From assembly GCA_039654915.1 (NCBI GenBank), contig JBDJPA010000011.1:2976001-3040000 (forward strand): a stretch of 64,000 bases of DNA, read 5' to 3'. Below are positions 1 through 11,493 of the stretch, one piece after another; within the stretch, counting starts at the first letter, position 1; every line of letters starts with the position of its first letter. Under the pieces are notes generated by a model. It was not told where the DNA came from, did no database searches, and saw nothing but the letters and a program-made list of their open reading frames with translations. Made by a program: the position numbers and the translations under genes. This DNA comes from Aquilaria yunnanensis. Taxonomy: Eukaryota; Streptophyta; Magnoliopsida; Malvales; Thymelaeaceae.

Positions 1-2636
1 AGCAATAACTCAAGCAGTGGATTATTTAAGGAAGACAGTAGACTTATTTCCACGATAGGTTTAAACATTATCGGCAGTAGACTCTAAGACATAGCAATTA
101 ATGCAACACCGGCAGCAAAAAGACACTAATACATATCATTAATGCTTATAAAAATTAAGTACCTATCAACAAAGAACAACACAAGAAACTCACACTTACT
201 TTGATGGCGTCGAAATCCCAGATGACGGACTGAAGTAGGTGAAACGAAGGCCTATCGCACCAACTCATACAGAATGTTAACTAATTGACAACACAATAGA
301 TACGGCCGAAACTAGCAACGCAGAAAAAGAACATGAAAATGCAAGTAAATTGAAACCCTAAAACTCACAGACGATTCCAAGTGTTAAGCAAGAATAAAGT
401 GAAATAGAGATATAGTTACCTGAAATTGTGGCACCATTTCAACGGGTTGGGAGGCACGATTATGGAGATTGGGGCCGCCGCTTTGCCGTCGCGAGGTCTG
501 ACGCTTATTTCACTCGGAGGAAGAGAAGACGGGGACTGAAGATCCAAAGGGTTTCGATTTCAGATTTGGGGAAGAGGAGAAAGAGTAGACCGGGTTTCGA
601 TTTCAGATTTGGTGAAGGGGATGAAGAGCTTCGGTTTCGCTGTAGAGGAGTAGAGCTGCGGTTTCGCTGTAGAGGAGCAGAGCTTCGGTTTAGCAAACGA
701 CTTACTGAGTGGTTTGTTAGCGAATTAGTATTGTTAAAATCGTATATACATACGATGGTAAATTGTCTCTTAAAACTAGCGACTAAGACCCGTCGCTACT
801 TCTTAACATATTATGTTAATTCATAATTAAATGATAACATATAACTCACTAGTTAAGCATAATGCCACAATAAACCGTTGATCCATGAATTTAATTTTCA
901 TTAAATCTATTTTTTTTTTACTAATTTTTTTTTAAGACATTTGTATGCTGAATTAATCATATTAAAATTTAATTATAAGTATACAATTAAACAATTGACA
1001 TATAGAACGAAAACAAGTTTTCTTGAACTAGATTTAACATAAAGAATAAGTAAACTAAATTCTGAATAAATATAGGTCACATGATAAATATTAAATAATA
1101 GAAAACTTATGAAGGCTATCAGTCGCTAATTAAATTTTAACAACTCATAACCTCTACTAAACATTTATCCGATATTACGGTGCACATCTTCACTACAGTA
1201 CCTATTTTTTCTAAGTTATATCATCAAGTAGCTAGTTTATTTGCTTTCATCTTGAAAATGTCAAGCAGCGGCTCATAACCCTCTACTAAATTGTTATACG
1301 ACTTTAAGGTCCACATCTCCACTATAGTACATATATTCAAAAAAAAATATTTATGTTAAAACAGATGATAAGTTAGCATAAAAAATGACTAATACATGAG
1401 AACTATTACTATTTTTTGGGATTTTGTTAAGTTTAGCGACGCTAACCGTCACTAAATAATTAATATAATTTTCATTAAATAGATTATTTGTTAATTACTA
1501 AAAAAATATTTAGAGATTTGTATGCTTAATTAATCAAATTAAAAATTATAATTATACAATTATAATGTTAGCGACGCATAACTGTCACTAAATTAGCGAC
1601 TTTAAGCCGTCACTAAAATTTAGTGACGCATAAACGTCACTAAATTTAGTGATGCATAACCGTCACTAAATTTAGTGACGCATAACCGTCACTAAATTAG
1701 CGACTTTAAGCCGTTACTAAAATTTAGTGATGCATAACCGTCACTAAATTAGCGACGGTAAGCCGTCACTAATGTTAACGACGAATAACCGTCATTAAAT
1801 TAGCGACTTTAAGCAGTCACTAACTTAGTAACGGTAATCCGTCACTAACGTTAGTGACGCATAACCGTCACTAAATTAGGGACTTTAAGCCGTCAGTAAC
1901 TTTAGTGACGCATAACCGTCACTTATTTAGCGAAGATAACCAACCACAAACTTTAGCGACGTTTAACATTCATTAAATTTGCAATGGTAAATTGTCACGT
2001 AGAACCGAGTGAAACTTTAGCGACGGATATCAGTCCCTACATAGTAGTAACAAACTAATTGGGTTGAAAAGTCTGCAGAAGTTAAACTATGTGTCATGAT
2101 ATTTAGCGCATGCGCATGCATTCGTTGTGTATTAATATTTTTATTTTATAATTTTGTTTTTTTAAACAAAATTGTTTGTTATAAGGGTAAAGATACAGCA
2201 ACTTGTTGGATAGAAGGATCTGGATGACGTAAATAAAATTCGTATAATCTTAAAATTGTTTAGTGAGGAAAAAAATATCTACAATCTAAACACATTTGTA
2301 TTATATCAACTGAAATAATTTATGTTGTGTGAGAATTTGAGACGTCACACAATTTTCAGCTATAATATTTACATTTTTCTAGTAGTGTATTCAAAAGCAA
2401 TTATTTATGTTCAATGAGATAACAATTTATCATAAAAAATGACAGCCACATGAGAACCCAAACTTTTATTTATTTATTTTTTTTAGTGTCACTAAAATTT
2501 AGCGACGGTAAACCGTCACTAAAATTTAGCGACTAACAGCCATCGCTAAAGTCTCACCGGAATATTACCGACAATTAGCGACCGTTTTTTGCCGTCGCTA
2601 ATTAAACCGTCACTAAATTCGATTTTTCTTGTAGTG
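1..2636. mobile_element. CACTA (En/Spm) DNA transposon, one end only; other end outside the window
   Basis: The segment ends in TTTTTCTTGTAGTG at 2623-2636, the complement of the CACTACAAGAAAAA terminus typical of CACTA elements. Inside this end lie dense palindromic subterminal repeats of the GTGACGG...CCGTCACTAA type, at about 1420-2035 and 2485-2620, with weaker copies from about 700. CACTA ends normally combine exactly these two features. No matching CACTAC end is seen in bases 1-700, so the element probably continues to the left. The 3-bp target duplication would be ACG (2637-2639), but the partner cannot be checked. No transposase domain is recognisable. An open frame at 428-826 is made partly of short internal repeats (TTTCGATTTCAGATTTGG twice, and a GGTTTCGCTGTAGAGGAG repeat twice) and is probably not a gene. 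Confidence 0.7.
1560..2035. repeat. Palindromic subterminal repeat array of the CACTA element
   Basis: More than a dozen imperfect copies of a roughly 27-50 bp unit alternate between TTTAGTGACGCATAACCGTC and AGCGACTTTAAGCCGTCAC. Each unit is itself nearly palindromic (GTGACG...CGTCAC). A second cluster lies at 2485-2620, next to the terminus. In CACTA elements such motifs are where the element's own DNA-binding protein docks. That role is inferred from the family. Confidence 0.75.
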
Positions 2637-2810
2637 ACGACATCTGTTATTAAGCATCACGTGACATGCACATGTATGGTCAAGGGGGTGGACCGGCCCA
2701 TTAAGTGGTGAGCAGGACCAAGTTCAACTTCAGAGCGGGTAAAGGTCCTTATTAACCCAGTTTATGGGCCAATAAGGTATTTTGGCCTAAAGGAAAAAAC
2801 AAATGGAGTA

Positions 2811-3873
2811 TAGTACTAATTTTACCACTCTCAACAAATGAAATGACCAAACTTACGATCAAATTTTTTACTGAAACTTTGCTTTTGAGGTTAAATTTAT
2901 CATCAACATTACTTATTCGTCAAGTGGCCATCAAAAGAAGGGAAAAATAATAGTTTTGATTTTTTGTTCTTCATGTTTCTTTTTATTGATACCTTAGTTT
3001 TGCTCATCTAACAATCATATCATCTTCTTCAACATGCGATGACACACAACATGATCAATGGACCGTAACCTACCCAACCCTTTCCACCCTCAATGTCGTT
3101 GACAAAACCCTTGTTGCATAGTTGTGCCAACTAGGTAAAAACACTATTACTATAGCTCTGAATCACCCTCTGTCACTGTAAAACCTCTTCCCAATTACAT
3201 CTTCAATTCTATCCATGGCGGATCCTTGCCCCACATCAACCTCCACGTTAGGACCAATGGTTAGACCTCTTCCTATATGACCTCACCTCTCTGCTCTATC
3301 AACTAATTCACCGAATGACAAGAATCATAATCCTATGACTACCTTTTCTCGTCGACTGGCATAGACAAGCTCAAGTCCACCGCCAAGCTTGACAATGTAC
3401 TTAGATGCTCTAATTTTTGGGCAAGGGTCTAACTATCAATTATCACCAATGAACGAACTATTTGGAGGTCAATGCTAATATTGGCAGCCCCACAATTGCG
3501 ATCACATATCTTGCATCTCGTGATGGGATACATGAAGATCAACGTAGGGTTTGTGGTTAAGGTGCAAGTGGAAAATGAGTTACTAGAGAAGTTTGTTAGG
3601 ATGATTAGGGTTTGCTAGATAGTGATGCCATCGGTGACAATAATGGATACACTAAAGAATATGATATGATCATCAGATGGGCAAAGTTAGAGCGCTAGTA
3701 AAAGAAATGTGAATAATCAATGACCAAAACAGTTATTTTTTCCCTTTATTTGACAGTCACTTAACAAATAAGTAACGTAGTTGGTAAATTTGGTCTCCAA
3801 AGAAAAGTTTAGTATCAATTTTGGTACTTTGAAAGTCTGATAGTATAACTTAGAATGGTAAAATTGGTACTTA
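2811..3873. mobile_element. Long-TIR (Mutator-like / foldback) element, old and non-autonomous
   Basis: About 150 bp at 2811-2960 is the imperfect inverted complement of about 3720-3873. Both arms share, in order, a GTACNAATTTTACCA start, a TTACTTATT block and an AAGGGAAAAA block. No clear target duplication is visible, so the outer edges are approximate. The interior (about 2990-3700) is more GC-rich than the arms and looks degenerate-coding, with frames broken by stops. It could be captured host sequence, but I do not recognise a protein. Confidence 0.5.
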
Positions 3874-3891
3874 ATCTAAAAAACTAGGCAT

Positions 3892-5060
3892 AAAGCCCTT
3901 TTTAGGGCTTAAACTTGGATGACTCGAATACTTAAAACCCCCTCAACATCTACTTGATCCAATCGCCCCCTAAACTTGTAGAAATAGACACTTTAGCCCT
4001 TTTAGCTCTTATGCATATCACATGACTCCTTTGCTCTGAATGGCTTGCTCCAGTTTGTTTCCTTTGTTTTTTCATGTCGTGTAGCTTCTGAGGACTCAAG
4101 GAAGTCTAGATATATTGATAGGTTGAAGATTTTATAACAATAGGAAATAAAAATGGTTTGACTTTAGAAAAGTCGGGCAGATTATCTAAGTTTCCTTTTA
4201 TTAATCTTGTTTATGACTTTTTTTTTTGTGTTTATTGTTCCCTGGCCTAAGAACAATTAAGGCACAATCGACAAAGTGATAGGACTTATGCCATCAGGAT
4301 CCCACATGGATGGCAATGTAGTGATGAAGGAATTGAATCCAGATCTTTCAGGCATTGCGTAGAAAGGAGAATAACTAATGATTAGGTTAAAGAGGGAGGC
4401 AGCGATAAAATAGTGGTCAGTGGTGAGACCAAAGGTGGTTGAGGGAAGGGCTTGCCTAAAAGATGGCTTGAAATGTATGAAAATTGTGGAGAAAAATAGA
4501 AATAAATGTGAAGGAGAGGAAAAGGCAGAAAAGAATGAAAAGCTAATTTTGGTGGAAGGTTTATGTGTAAGATTTATGCATGTTTTTCCCATTCCTACGT
4601 TTCTTTATTTGCCTTTCTATCTTGGAATTTGATATGGGTTCTCTTGAAATCAACTCATGAAAACTGACTTTTGTAATTCTTCTGGAATGATTTGGCATCT
4701 GAATTGAGAAAAATGAGCATATTAGAATTTATGATATTTCAATAACCAAAAAAAGGTCCTAGAAGTTGGTTCTTTTTTAAATCCAATTTCAATTTCTTTG
4801 CATCATATGTCATCCAAGCTTTGTAAGAAATCATGAACAAATTTCTTAGGAGTTCTAATTTACGTATAGTAAAGGTGCTTAAATAGAAGAAACAAACAGA
4901 AGCAAGTGCTGTTAAGAACAAAGTGGTCACATGATGTGCACAAGAGTTAAAAGGGCTAAAATGTAACGTTTTTACAAGTTTAGGGAGTGAGTTGGACTGA
5001 GTCGACGTTGAGGGGGTTAAGTGTCTGAGTCATTCAAGTTCAAGAGCTAAAAACGGCTTT
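3892..5060. mobile_element. Long-TIR (Mutator-like / foldback) element with about 155-bp arms
   Basis: The left arm (3892-4045) and right arm (about 4920-5060) are imperfect inverted complements. Shared blocks in order are AAAGCC, TTTTTAG, CTTGAACTTG-like, ATGACTC, CCCCCTCAAC, CCCTAAACTTGTA, TTTAGCCCTTTTA and CTCTT. The outer ends pair as AAAGCC/GGCTTT. No target duplication is visible, which suggests age. The interior holds an open frame of 111 codons on the minus strand (4257-4592) with no recognisable domain. It lies only about 20 bp from the preceding long-TIR element. Confidence 0.6.
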
Positions 5061-5217
5061 TAGCTAAAAGAAGCATGAAAGTAAAAGTAAGACAAAACAT
5101 GCTTTTGCCCTCAAACTTGATCAATTAGGACAATTCATCCACTAAACTTCAATTCGAGATGACTCAACCTTAAGGGTGTTCATTATTTGGATTGGAAAAA
5201 ATAGTTTGGATATTTAG

Positions 5218-5476
5218 TTTTTTTTTTTGAATTAAACATCATATTATAAAGCTTCAAAAGAAACATATTTCACCAAATCTGGGGAAAATAGCTGATGCCA
5301 AACCTTTCATACAAGCACTTATACAGTTTAGCTAACTTAAGTGCAAGTTTATTACAAGATCTAGGACTATAAGTAAATGTAAAACATTCATAAGAAGAAG
5401 GTTTGGAACCAAAGTGATAGGAGGAAAAATTAATATTAACAGAAATAGTGACGATAATGAAAATATTAGTATGCAC
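5218..5476 (-). pseudogene. LINE (L1-type) 3' remnant with RNase H-like tail
   Basis: On the minus strand, an open frame of 68 codons ends with a peptide resembling the C-terminal RNase H-type region of plant LINE reverse transcriptases (PRSCNKLALKLAKL, followed by an aromatic-Pro-x-Ile/Trp ending). It is followed within about 50 bp by a run of about 11 A on the same strand (T-run at 5218-5228), as expected for a 5'-truncated LINE insertion. The match is short and made from family knowledge only. Confidence 0.35.
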
Positions 5477-5479
5477 AAC

Positions 5480-6535
5480 AAAGAAGGCTAGTATTTACTA
5501 AAAATTTATTACTAATAAATATTTTTTTTTGTTAAAATAAAAAACACTACACATTGTCATCATGATTATAGAGCAGGAAAATCAACTAGGGATTAACTAG
5601 AGATGGTAACAAGTTGGATCAAGCACGGTTATGTCATTCCCGTGACCCATAACCATAGGTACTTCTTCATCTTCAAATTTACAGGCATCTATCAGCAAGT
5701 AAGATTTTGTACCTATACTAGGAGCATGCGGATATTTATACAAGCAAATGTATCCATAGATATTCAATACATTTGTTAATCAAAACTGAAAAAAAAAAAA
5801 CTAAAATTGATCCTGAATTATTCACTTGCTGTTTAGCACCATAACTTTTTATTCTCTTCCAGTTTAACCATTATCTTCCTCGTGACAACAAAAGTTGGTT
5901 AGAGAATTCATTTCTATAGCTCAAACAAGTTTATTTCAAAATTTAAAATCAATGTAAATGGAACCTTAGAGGTTGCTAACATAGAATTGTGGCTACTTCA
6001 AAAAGAGAATTTGGATGTTGTTGGACACTATCTAGGTGCATATAAACACAATATCATATTTCACAAGTATGACAGGTTACACATCATGTATCTTCTAAAT
6101 CCATCACTCACTCGTACACACCAAACGACTAAGATTTTTTATCTATATCCATTTCATCACAAGCATTTTTACCCCACAAACTTGTTTGTCACAAATGAGT
6201 ATCTTCGAGTCACGTGTTTTAGCCGCTCGACTGTCACCTCTAAAATTGATTCTATCAAGGGCATTTTCGGTGTTCGACTGTTCTCATTGTTATGGGACCA
6301 ACAATGCAAACGTTTTTAGATCAACGACATTGACGTTTAGGGGTAATTTCAAAACAAGAGGGGTACATGTAGTCTTTAATAAAGTTTATGGGGTCTCGTG
6401 AAATTCCGAAGCCGTAAAGCATGCCCTAAAACAGCGTCGTTTTCCGCGCCTGCAAGTCTGCGGCGTCGAACTACCACCAGTAAGTAGGCGAACCACCACC
6501 AGTTAGTAAGCGAACCAAAACTGTTCGGCAAACTT
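5480..6535. other. Upstream region of HCS1; no gene recognised
   Basis: AT-rich to about 6350, then rising in GC towards the gene. The presumed HCS1 5' leader lies in 6350-6535. It contains two very short open frames (ATG at 6388, ten codons including the stop; ATG at 6421, three codons including the stop) and a partial direct repeat, CGAACCACCACCAGT-like, at about 6474-6512. The transcription start cannot be placed. An open frame of 110 codons at 5987-6319 has no recognisable homology. Confidence 0.4.
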
Positions 6536-9500
6536 ATGTGTCTAGCTAGTCGCTCCTCGTGTTCTCCGCACAAAATTTTCCTGGCATCTACCTCCCTCCA
6601 AACGAAAGGCACAAAATTTTCTCCCTTGCGACTTGTGGCCTCTTCAGGTAAAATCAGTGCTTCGGCACTTTGATTAATTTGATTAAGCAGCGCGAGTACT
6701 GTGTTTGATTTTGGTGTTTGGCCAGCTATGGACTCTGACTTATCGACTACACTAGTTTTGTGCGGCAAATCATCTGCCGAGGCTGAAATTTCCGAGTCAC
6801 TTAGGAGCAAAAGCTCTCTGAAGCTTCCCGACAACGACCATGTCTCGGTTCTGCTTCAATCGGAGATTGAAAATCAGCAATCGGAAGTGAAGGCTTTCAA
6901 TGTTGAACATTTCATGAAACGCCTCTCCACTGATCGGTTCGGCCGTTTCCTTATTTGGTCCCGGCGGCTGCCCTCAACTCATGACGTTATTTCGCAGTAA
7001 GTAAATAAAAATTCGATTCCTCTTTTCCTATTTTTCATTTTCAAGGTTAATTGTTGAGTTTTTGTTTTCCATAGCAACTTTTCCGAGCTTCCCTTTGGTT
7101 CAGTCTGCGTCGCAGATGTTCAGTCTAAAGGCCGAGGTATAAATATTTATGTTCAATTAGTTAATTGATTAACTAAGCATTAATCTCAACTGACACTAAT
7201 ATTGCCATCTGAAGTATTCATTTAAGGGAAGAAATAACTATCAGTTGTTAACTGAAATTTCGATGTATAGGACGGTCCAAGAATGAATGGGAATCTCCCA
7301 GAGGATGCCTTATGTTTTCATTTAAAATGGAAATGGAAGATGGGAGAACTCTGCCTTTAGTTCAATACGTGGTGTCTCTTGCTATTACAGAGGCGATTAA
7401 GGATGCGTGTCACATGAATGTAATCTTTCTATCTCATTTGATCCTGAGAATTAGAGATCAAGATCTGCAGTTTGAAACTTTGGAGTATTACTTTTTTGTA
7501 GACTTGAGTTGCAAGCTACAACGATTTTGAAGCTGAAGTTAGTCTTTTGCTGATGTTATGCTTTTGGAACTTCTTTGTAGGGTTGGCCATGCCTCAATGT
7601 TAAAATTAAGTGGCCAAATGATCTATATTTAAATGGACTTAAAGTTGGTGGCATTTTGTGCACATCAAAATATGGGGGAAAGAAGTTCAATGTCAGTTCT
7701 GGTACAAGTATTCTTATGATAATCACATGCAGTCACTTCCACAAAGATAATTGGTTAGATGCATTCTGAGCCATTGTTAATCTTAAGAAATTAGGCTCAA
7801 TGGCTGCACATCATTGCTCCTCTTCTTTTCCCTTATAGTTCATTAGCTGTCATTTTGATGTATCTTATCTTGAGCACCCTAATTACACCCTGCATCGTCA
7901 AGATTCTGTTATTTACTTGACTATTCTCCTACGAAGCATACTCTGCATCTCCCTGCTCGTCATGTTGTCCCTGCACCATCCCTTTCTGCCTCCATACATT
8001 AGCCCCCAGGAGAGAGAGGTGAAGGAGGGGAATTCTTGCCTTATTTACTGCACCATATCCAAATTCTTTGACATAGATGCCTGATAGTTGATAGGATCTT
8101 CTTGCAGGCATAGGTTTAAATGTTGACAACAAGAAACCAACAACATGTTTGAATGCGGCCCTACATGAGATCTCTACTACAGCTAACTACTTAAGCAGAG
8201 AAGATATTATGGCCACCTTCTTCAACAAATTTGAGGATTTTTATGTTCTCTTCATCAATCAAGGTAAAGAATATTTCAAGTGTGCAGCCTTCATGCATTG
8301 ATCTTGCTAATATTAGTTTTTAGAGTTCAAAATTTCTGTATTATCTACCCATACCCATGTTAAAACTCTGCAATATTTTTTTTATATATAGTAACTCTAC
8401 AAGACATTCATTCTTATGACCTTCCATGGTGGTGATTTCTAACTGGATGAAATGGTGAGTCAAGATGTAACGCGGAGCGTCTCGTGGATGAATTCCTGGA
8501 GCGAGTCAATCAAGCGAAACTGAATAAAAAATTGCGAAAGTAGTCCTTGGGCACTTTTGCCATATTTGTCATAATGACTATTATTATATGTTGTTTTGAA
8601 GGAAATTTCGCGTTCTACAACTGTTAAGGGGCTTTGCCCTCTGTAAGTGTGTTTTGCAATTCAAAAATCCATTGTTTTGAGGGGTATCCGGGTATTGAAA
8701 ATTTGTGTGGTTTTGGACTCCTAATTATTTTTTGTTTATTTATTTATTTCTAGTTAGGGTTTCTTTATGGGCCTATAAACAAGCCCCTCTTACGTTATTA
8801 TTATTCATTTTATCAATAATATTGAGATATTCCGGTTGCTTTAGCAATCTCTATGACTGAATTCTCGTTTGCTTCTTTGATTAAGCGTGTTGCTTGATCG
8901 AGTTTCCATTCTTGCTGCGTGGAGATGCAACTAGTTTGGGACTAAAGCTCAATAGAATGGCATTAAGTTGGTTGATTTAGTTTGTATTGCCATTTTCTGG
9001 TTCACTTCCAAATTAGTCTCATAACATCGCAACTGAGTTCAAAGAGTGAAAGTGAATAAAAGTACTTGGTGATACTATACAGAACCTTTTTTTACTGTTG
9101 TCCGTACATCTCCCATCATGTTTCAAAAATCCCAACCATGGTCAAGCATGCAGTTCTCTTTTTCATCTGTTTCCTTGTCTGGAAATGTATATATGGAGAA
9201 TGAAATTATAAAGTGGGTGTTGTGGGCGGTGGGAGGCCTGCATCACGTGTCCGATATGGCAAGATACTCTCTTTAGGCACTGTAGCAGGTTTTGAGGAAT
9301 TAAGAATTGCCTTTAAAAGTACCTTGGGGTTCTTTTAATATTCAGTTGGAAAATGAGTAAGACACTTTAGGGTTAGAAGAAACCATATATTTCTTTTGCA
9401 GGAAGAGCTTTAATTTGATCTGCTTTCCAAACATCGCTAAGAGAACCTACCGCCCTTATTTTTTGTCCTTCTCATGCTACTTTTTTTTCGTTTACTGAAT

Positions 9501-11493
9501 GAAAACAAGGAAATGTTTATGAAATATCTTCTGTTAGAATTGTAACTGTTGCCTTGTCCACTGTGTTTTGTTTTTGAGTACTCTAACCACAGTGTACATT
9601 ACTCTGTTTTGTACATTATTGTTGTATCTTTAATTCTTACAACTGATGTTACATGGATTGCAGGATTCAAACCTCTTGAGGAACTTTACTACAGAACGTG
9701 GCTGCACAGGTAATGTCTCTGTCTTTATCGCCAGCATAGGTTATACATGCACGTTTGCTATTGAAGTTTTATTGTATGTTTTTCTTCATAATGGCTTAAA
9801 GTTTCAAGTTGTTTGAGGGGTTTGGGTTTCCATTGGCTAAAGCACCCTTGTAAATTTTCATTGCTTGGTCATGTCAGTGGAGAAAGAGTGGCTAAAGGAA
9901 TAGTTGTCTTTATATGGTGGTTTCTGGTTTTTGACAGAAAATGGAACCCTGAATGGTGAGACAGTAGCCTCTTATTTCTTCTTAAAGTGTAAATCTATTC
10001 CTTGTATGAGAAGTCCCTTTTTGCCTTCTTTACATTTTAAGGTTTTGGTAAAAGTTGTAGGGTTATATAGTGAGAAAGTTATATCCGATTAGGCTACTTG
10101 GTATGCACTTGCTGTCCTGATTGAAAGGAGAAAGGTGAGAGAGGGAATGAGCGAACAATACAGCAGGATACCTAGATTTTTCTCTTTGGTTGTTCACAGA
10201 CAGCAAAACTGTCCCCCTTATTTAGCACAGATTACATGGCAGCAAGTGGACACAGCTTTATAGTTTTACTTACATGTTCATTAAAATCCCTCATTGTCTA
10301 TACTGTTTTACCGTAATATCTTGATGCAGTGGGCAGAGAGTAATTGTGCAGGAAAAGGATGAGGACAGAGTTGAGCAAAATGTGGTCACTATCCAGGTAT
10401 TGCCTTTTCTTTGGATCAAGCATGCAGTGTAAAATTGATTTGAGAGCTTCTGCAACTGGTTGCTATAAATATGCTGAATTAGTGAACATTCATATGAAGG
10501 TAACTTTTGCGTGTATTTACTGGCATTCAAGCTCAAATGGAAATATTTATGATGTACAACTAGATGTAGATTTCTTGCATCACATGGTCCATACTTGAGA
10601 TTTTCTATCCTTACTTGCTCAGAGAAAATAATGTTTTGGTGAACCCCTCTCTTGGGCAACAATGTAATTGAAACCTTCTAATGTTTGTGAATATTTGGAA
10701 ATAAGTTTTGATTGGTCAAATAAGAATTGTTTGGATTACAAGCTTGGCAAATGGATGTTTCCTAATATGGTATTTCACTACGCAACCTAACTAATGGGAT
10801 TTTACCCCTTTCAAAGGACATTTTAGATATTTATGGAAGAAAGATATTCACTACTTTCACTATAAAAGGTGGTTAAATAAGCTTTTATGAATCTAAACCA
10901 AAATTGGGTTCTTTTCTATGTACCATAATCATGTATAGCTGGTTCAGTTGGTTTATTTACATTTTTCTTTTCAGGGATTGACATCATCCGGTTACTTGCT
11001 AGCAATTGGCGATGACGGTCAAATGTCTGAGCTTCATCCTGATGGAAACAGGTACGGATCCATCCTTTTTTGTTGATTATGTGTTCGTCAGTTTTGACCT
11101 TTTGTTTTCCATAATGTTGAACTTGGAGTCAACGTATTTGGGAAACATCTGGTCAGAGCAGATGCTTGCTCCTGTCCCTTTTAGAAACCGAAATCAATCA
11201 GTGCAAAGGAGAAAAGCTACGAACAAATTTTCTCCTGATCATGATTAAAGGATATTGCATGTCTCTTGATTGAACTTCGGAAAGTGAAAAGTTTGATGAT
11301 TAGTATCCTTTTAGCATTCCATTCCCCTGTTATTGCTCCCAATATAGCTCACTCACCGACTAAATATAGATCGGGCCTTTGTTACTGACAATATTAATTC
11401 TGATAGTTCTTCTTAGATTTCAGTACTCAGTATTTTTTCACATGTAACAGTTTTGACTTCTTCAAAGGACTGGTCAGAAGAAAACTTCAGTGA
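6536..11493 (+). CDS. HCS1: Holocarboxylase synthetase / biotin--protein ligase, ten coding exons
   Basis: The enzyme joins biotin, via biotinyl-5'-AMP, to a lysine of biotin-dependent carboxylases: acetyl-CoA carboxylase in plastids and cytosol, and mitochondrial methylcrotonyl-CoA carboxylase. Coding exons: 6536-6647, 6726-6996, 7075-7136, 7271-7419, 7581-7701, 8108-8263, 9664-9709, 10330-10396, 10975-11051, 11451-11493. All introns are GT-AG and the sum is 1104 nt (367 aa), the length I recall for Arabidopsis HCS1. Residues 1-38 are rich in Ser/Arg/Lys with almost no acidic residues, like an organelle transit peptide. The BPL catalytic domain follows: STHDV near 121, the adenylate-binding loop KGRGRSKNEW at 146-155, KIKWPNDLY at 206-214, KVGGIL at 219-224 and GLNVDN at about 242-247. 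The C-terminal domain runs from about 290 and the protein ends GLVRRKLQ. I chose ATG 6536 because splicing exon 1 to exon 2 stays in frame and gives a plausible transit peptide; ATG 6728 (residue 39) would give a cytosolic form. No frame lesion is seen. Confidence 0.93.
6648..6725 (+). promoter_or_regulatory. HCS1: Alternative intron between two HCS1 start codons (splicing switch / uORF)
   Basis: A 78-bp GT-AG intron lies between the upstream ATG (6536) and the downstream in-frame ATG (6728). Spliced, the two are joined in frame (Ala at the junction, then Met39) and the protein carries the N-terminal extension. If retained, the upstream frame runs into TGA at 6671-6673, making a 45-codon upstream frame, so only ATG 6728 could start the enzyme. 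Arabidopsis HCS1 is known to use alternative 5' splicing and an upstream frame to choose between organellar and cytosolic protein. Applying that to this gene is inference. Confidence 0.6.
8450..8970. mobile_element. Solo-LTR-like insert in HCS1 intron 6 (tentative)
   Basis: Intron 6 (8264-9663, 1400 bp) is far longer than the other HCS1 introns. Its central part contains promoter-like sequence: TAGTTAGGGTTTC, then GGGCCTATAAACAAGCCCC, then TTTATCAATAATATTGAG. This order resembles the U3/R region of a plant retrotransposon LTR. I could not fix TG/CA ends or a 5-bp duplication. The splice sites of the exons on both sides are intact. Confidence 0.3.

Noticed and set aside
428..826. Open frame of 132 codons near the window start
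   Set aside because: Composed largely of Arg/Phe-rich internal repeats (TTTCGATTTCAGATTTGG twice, GGTTTCGCTGTAGAGGAG twice) within a CACTA arm; no domain.
6376..6834. Minus-strand open frame of 152 codons
   Set aside because: It lies opposite HCS1 exons 1-2, whose coding sense is clear on the + strand. No protein family is recognised.
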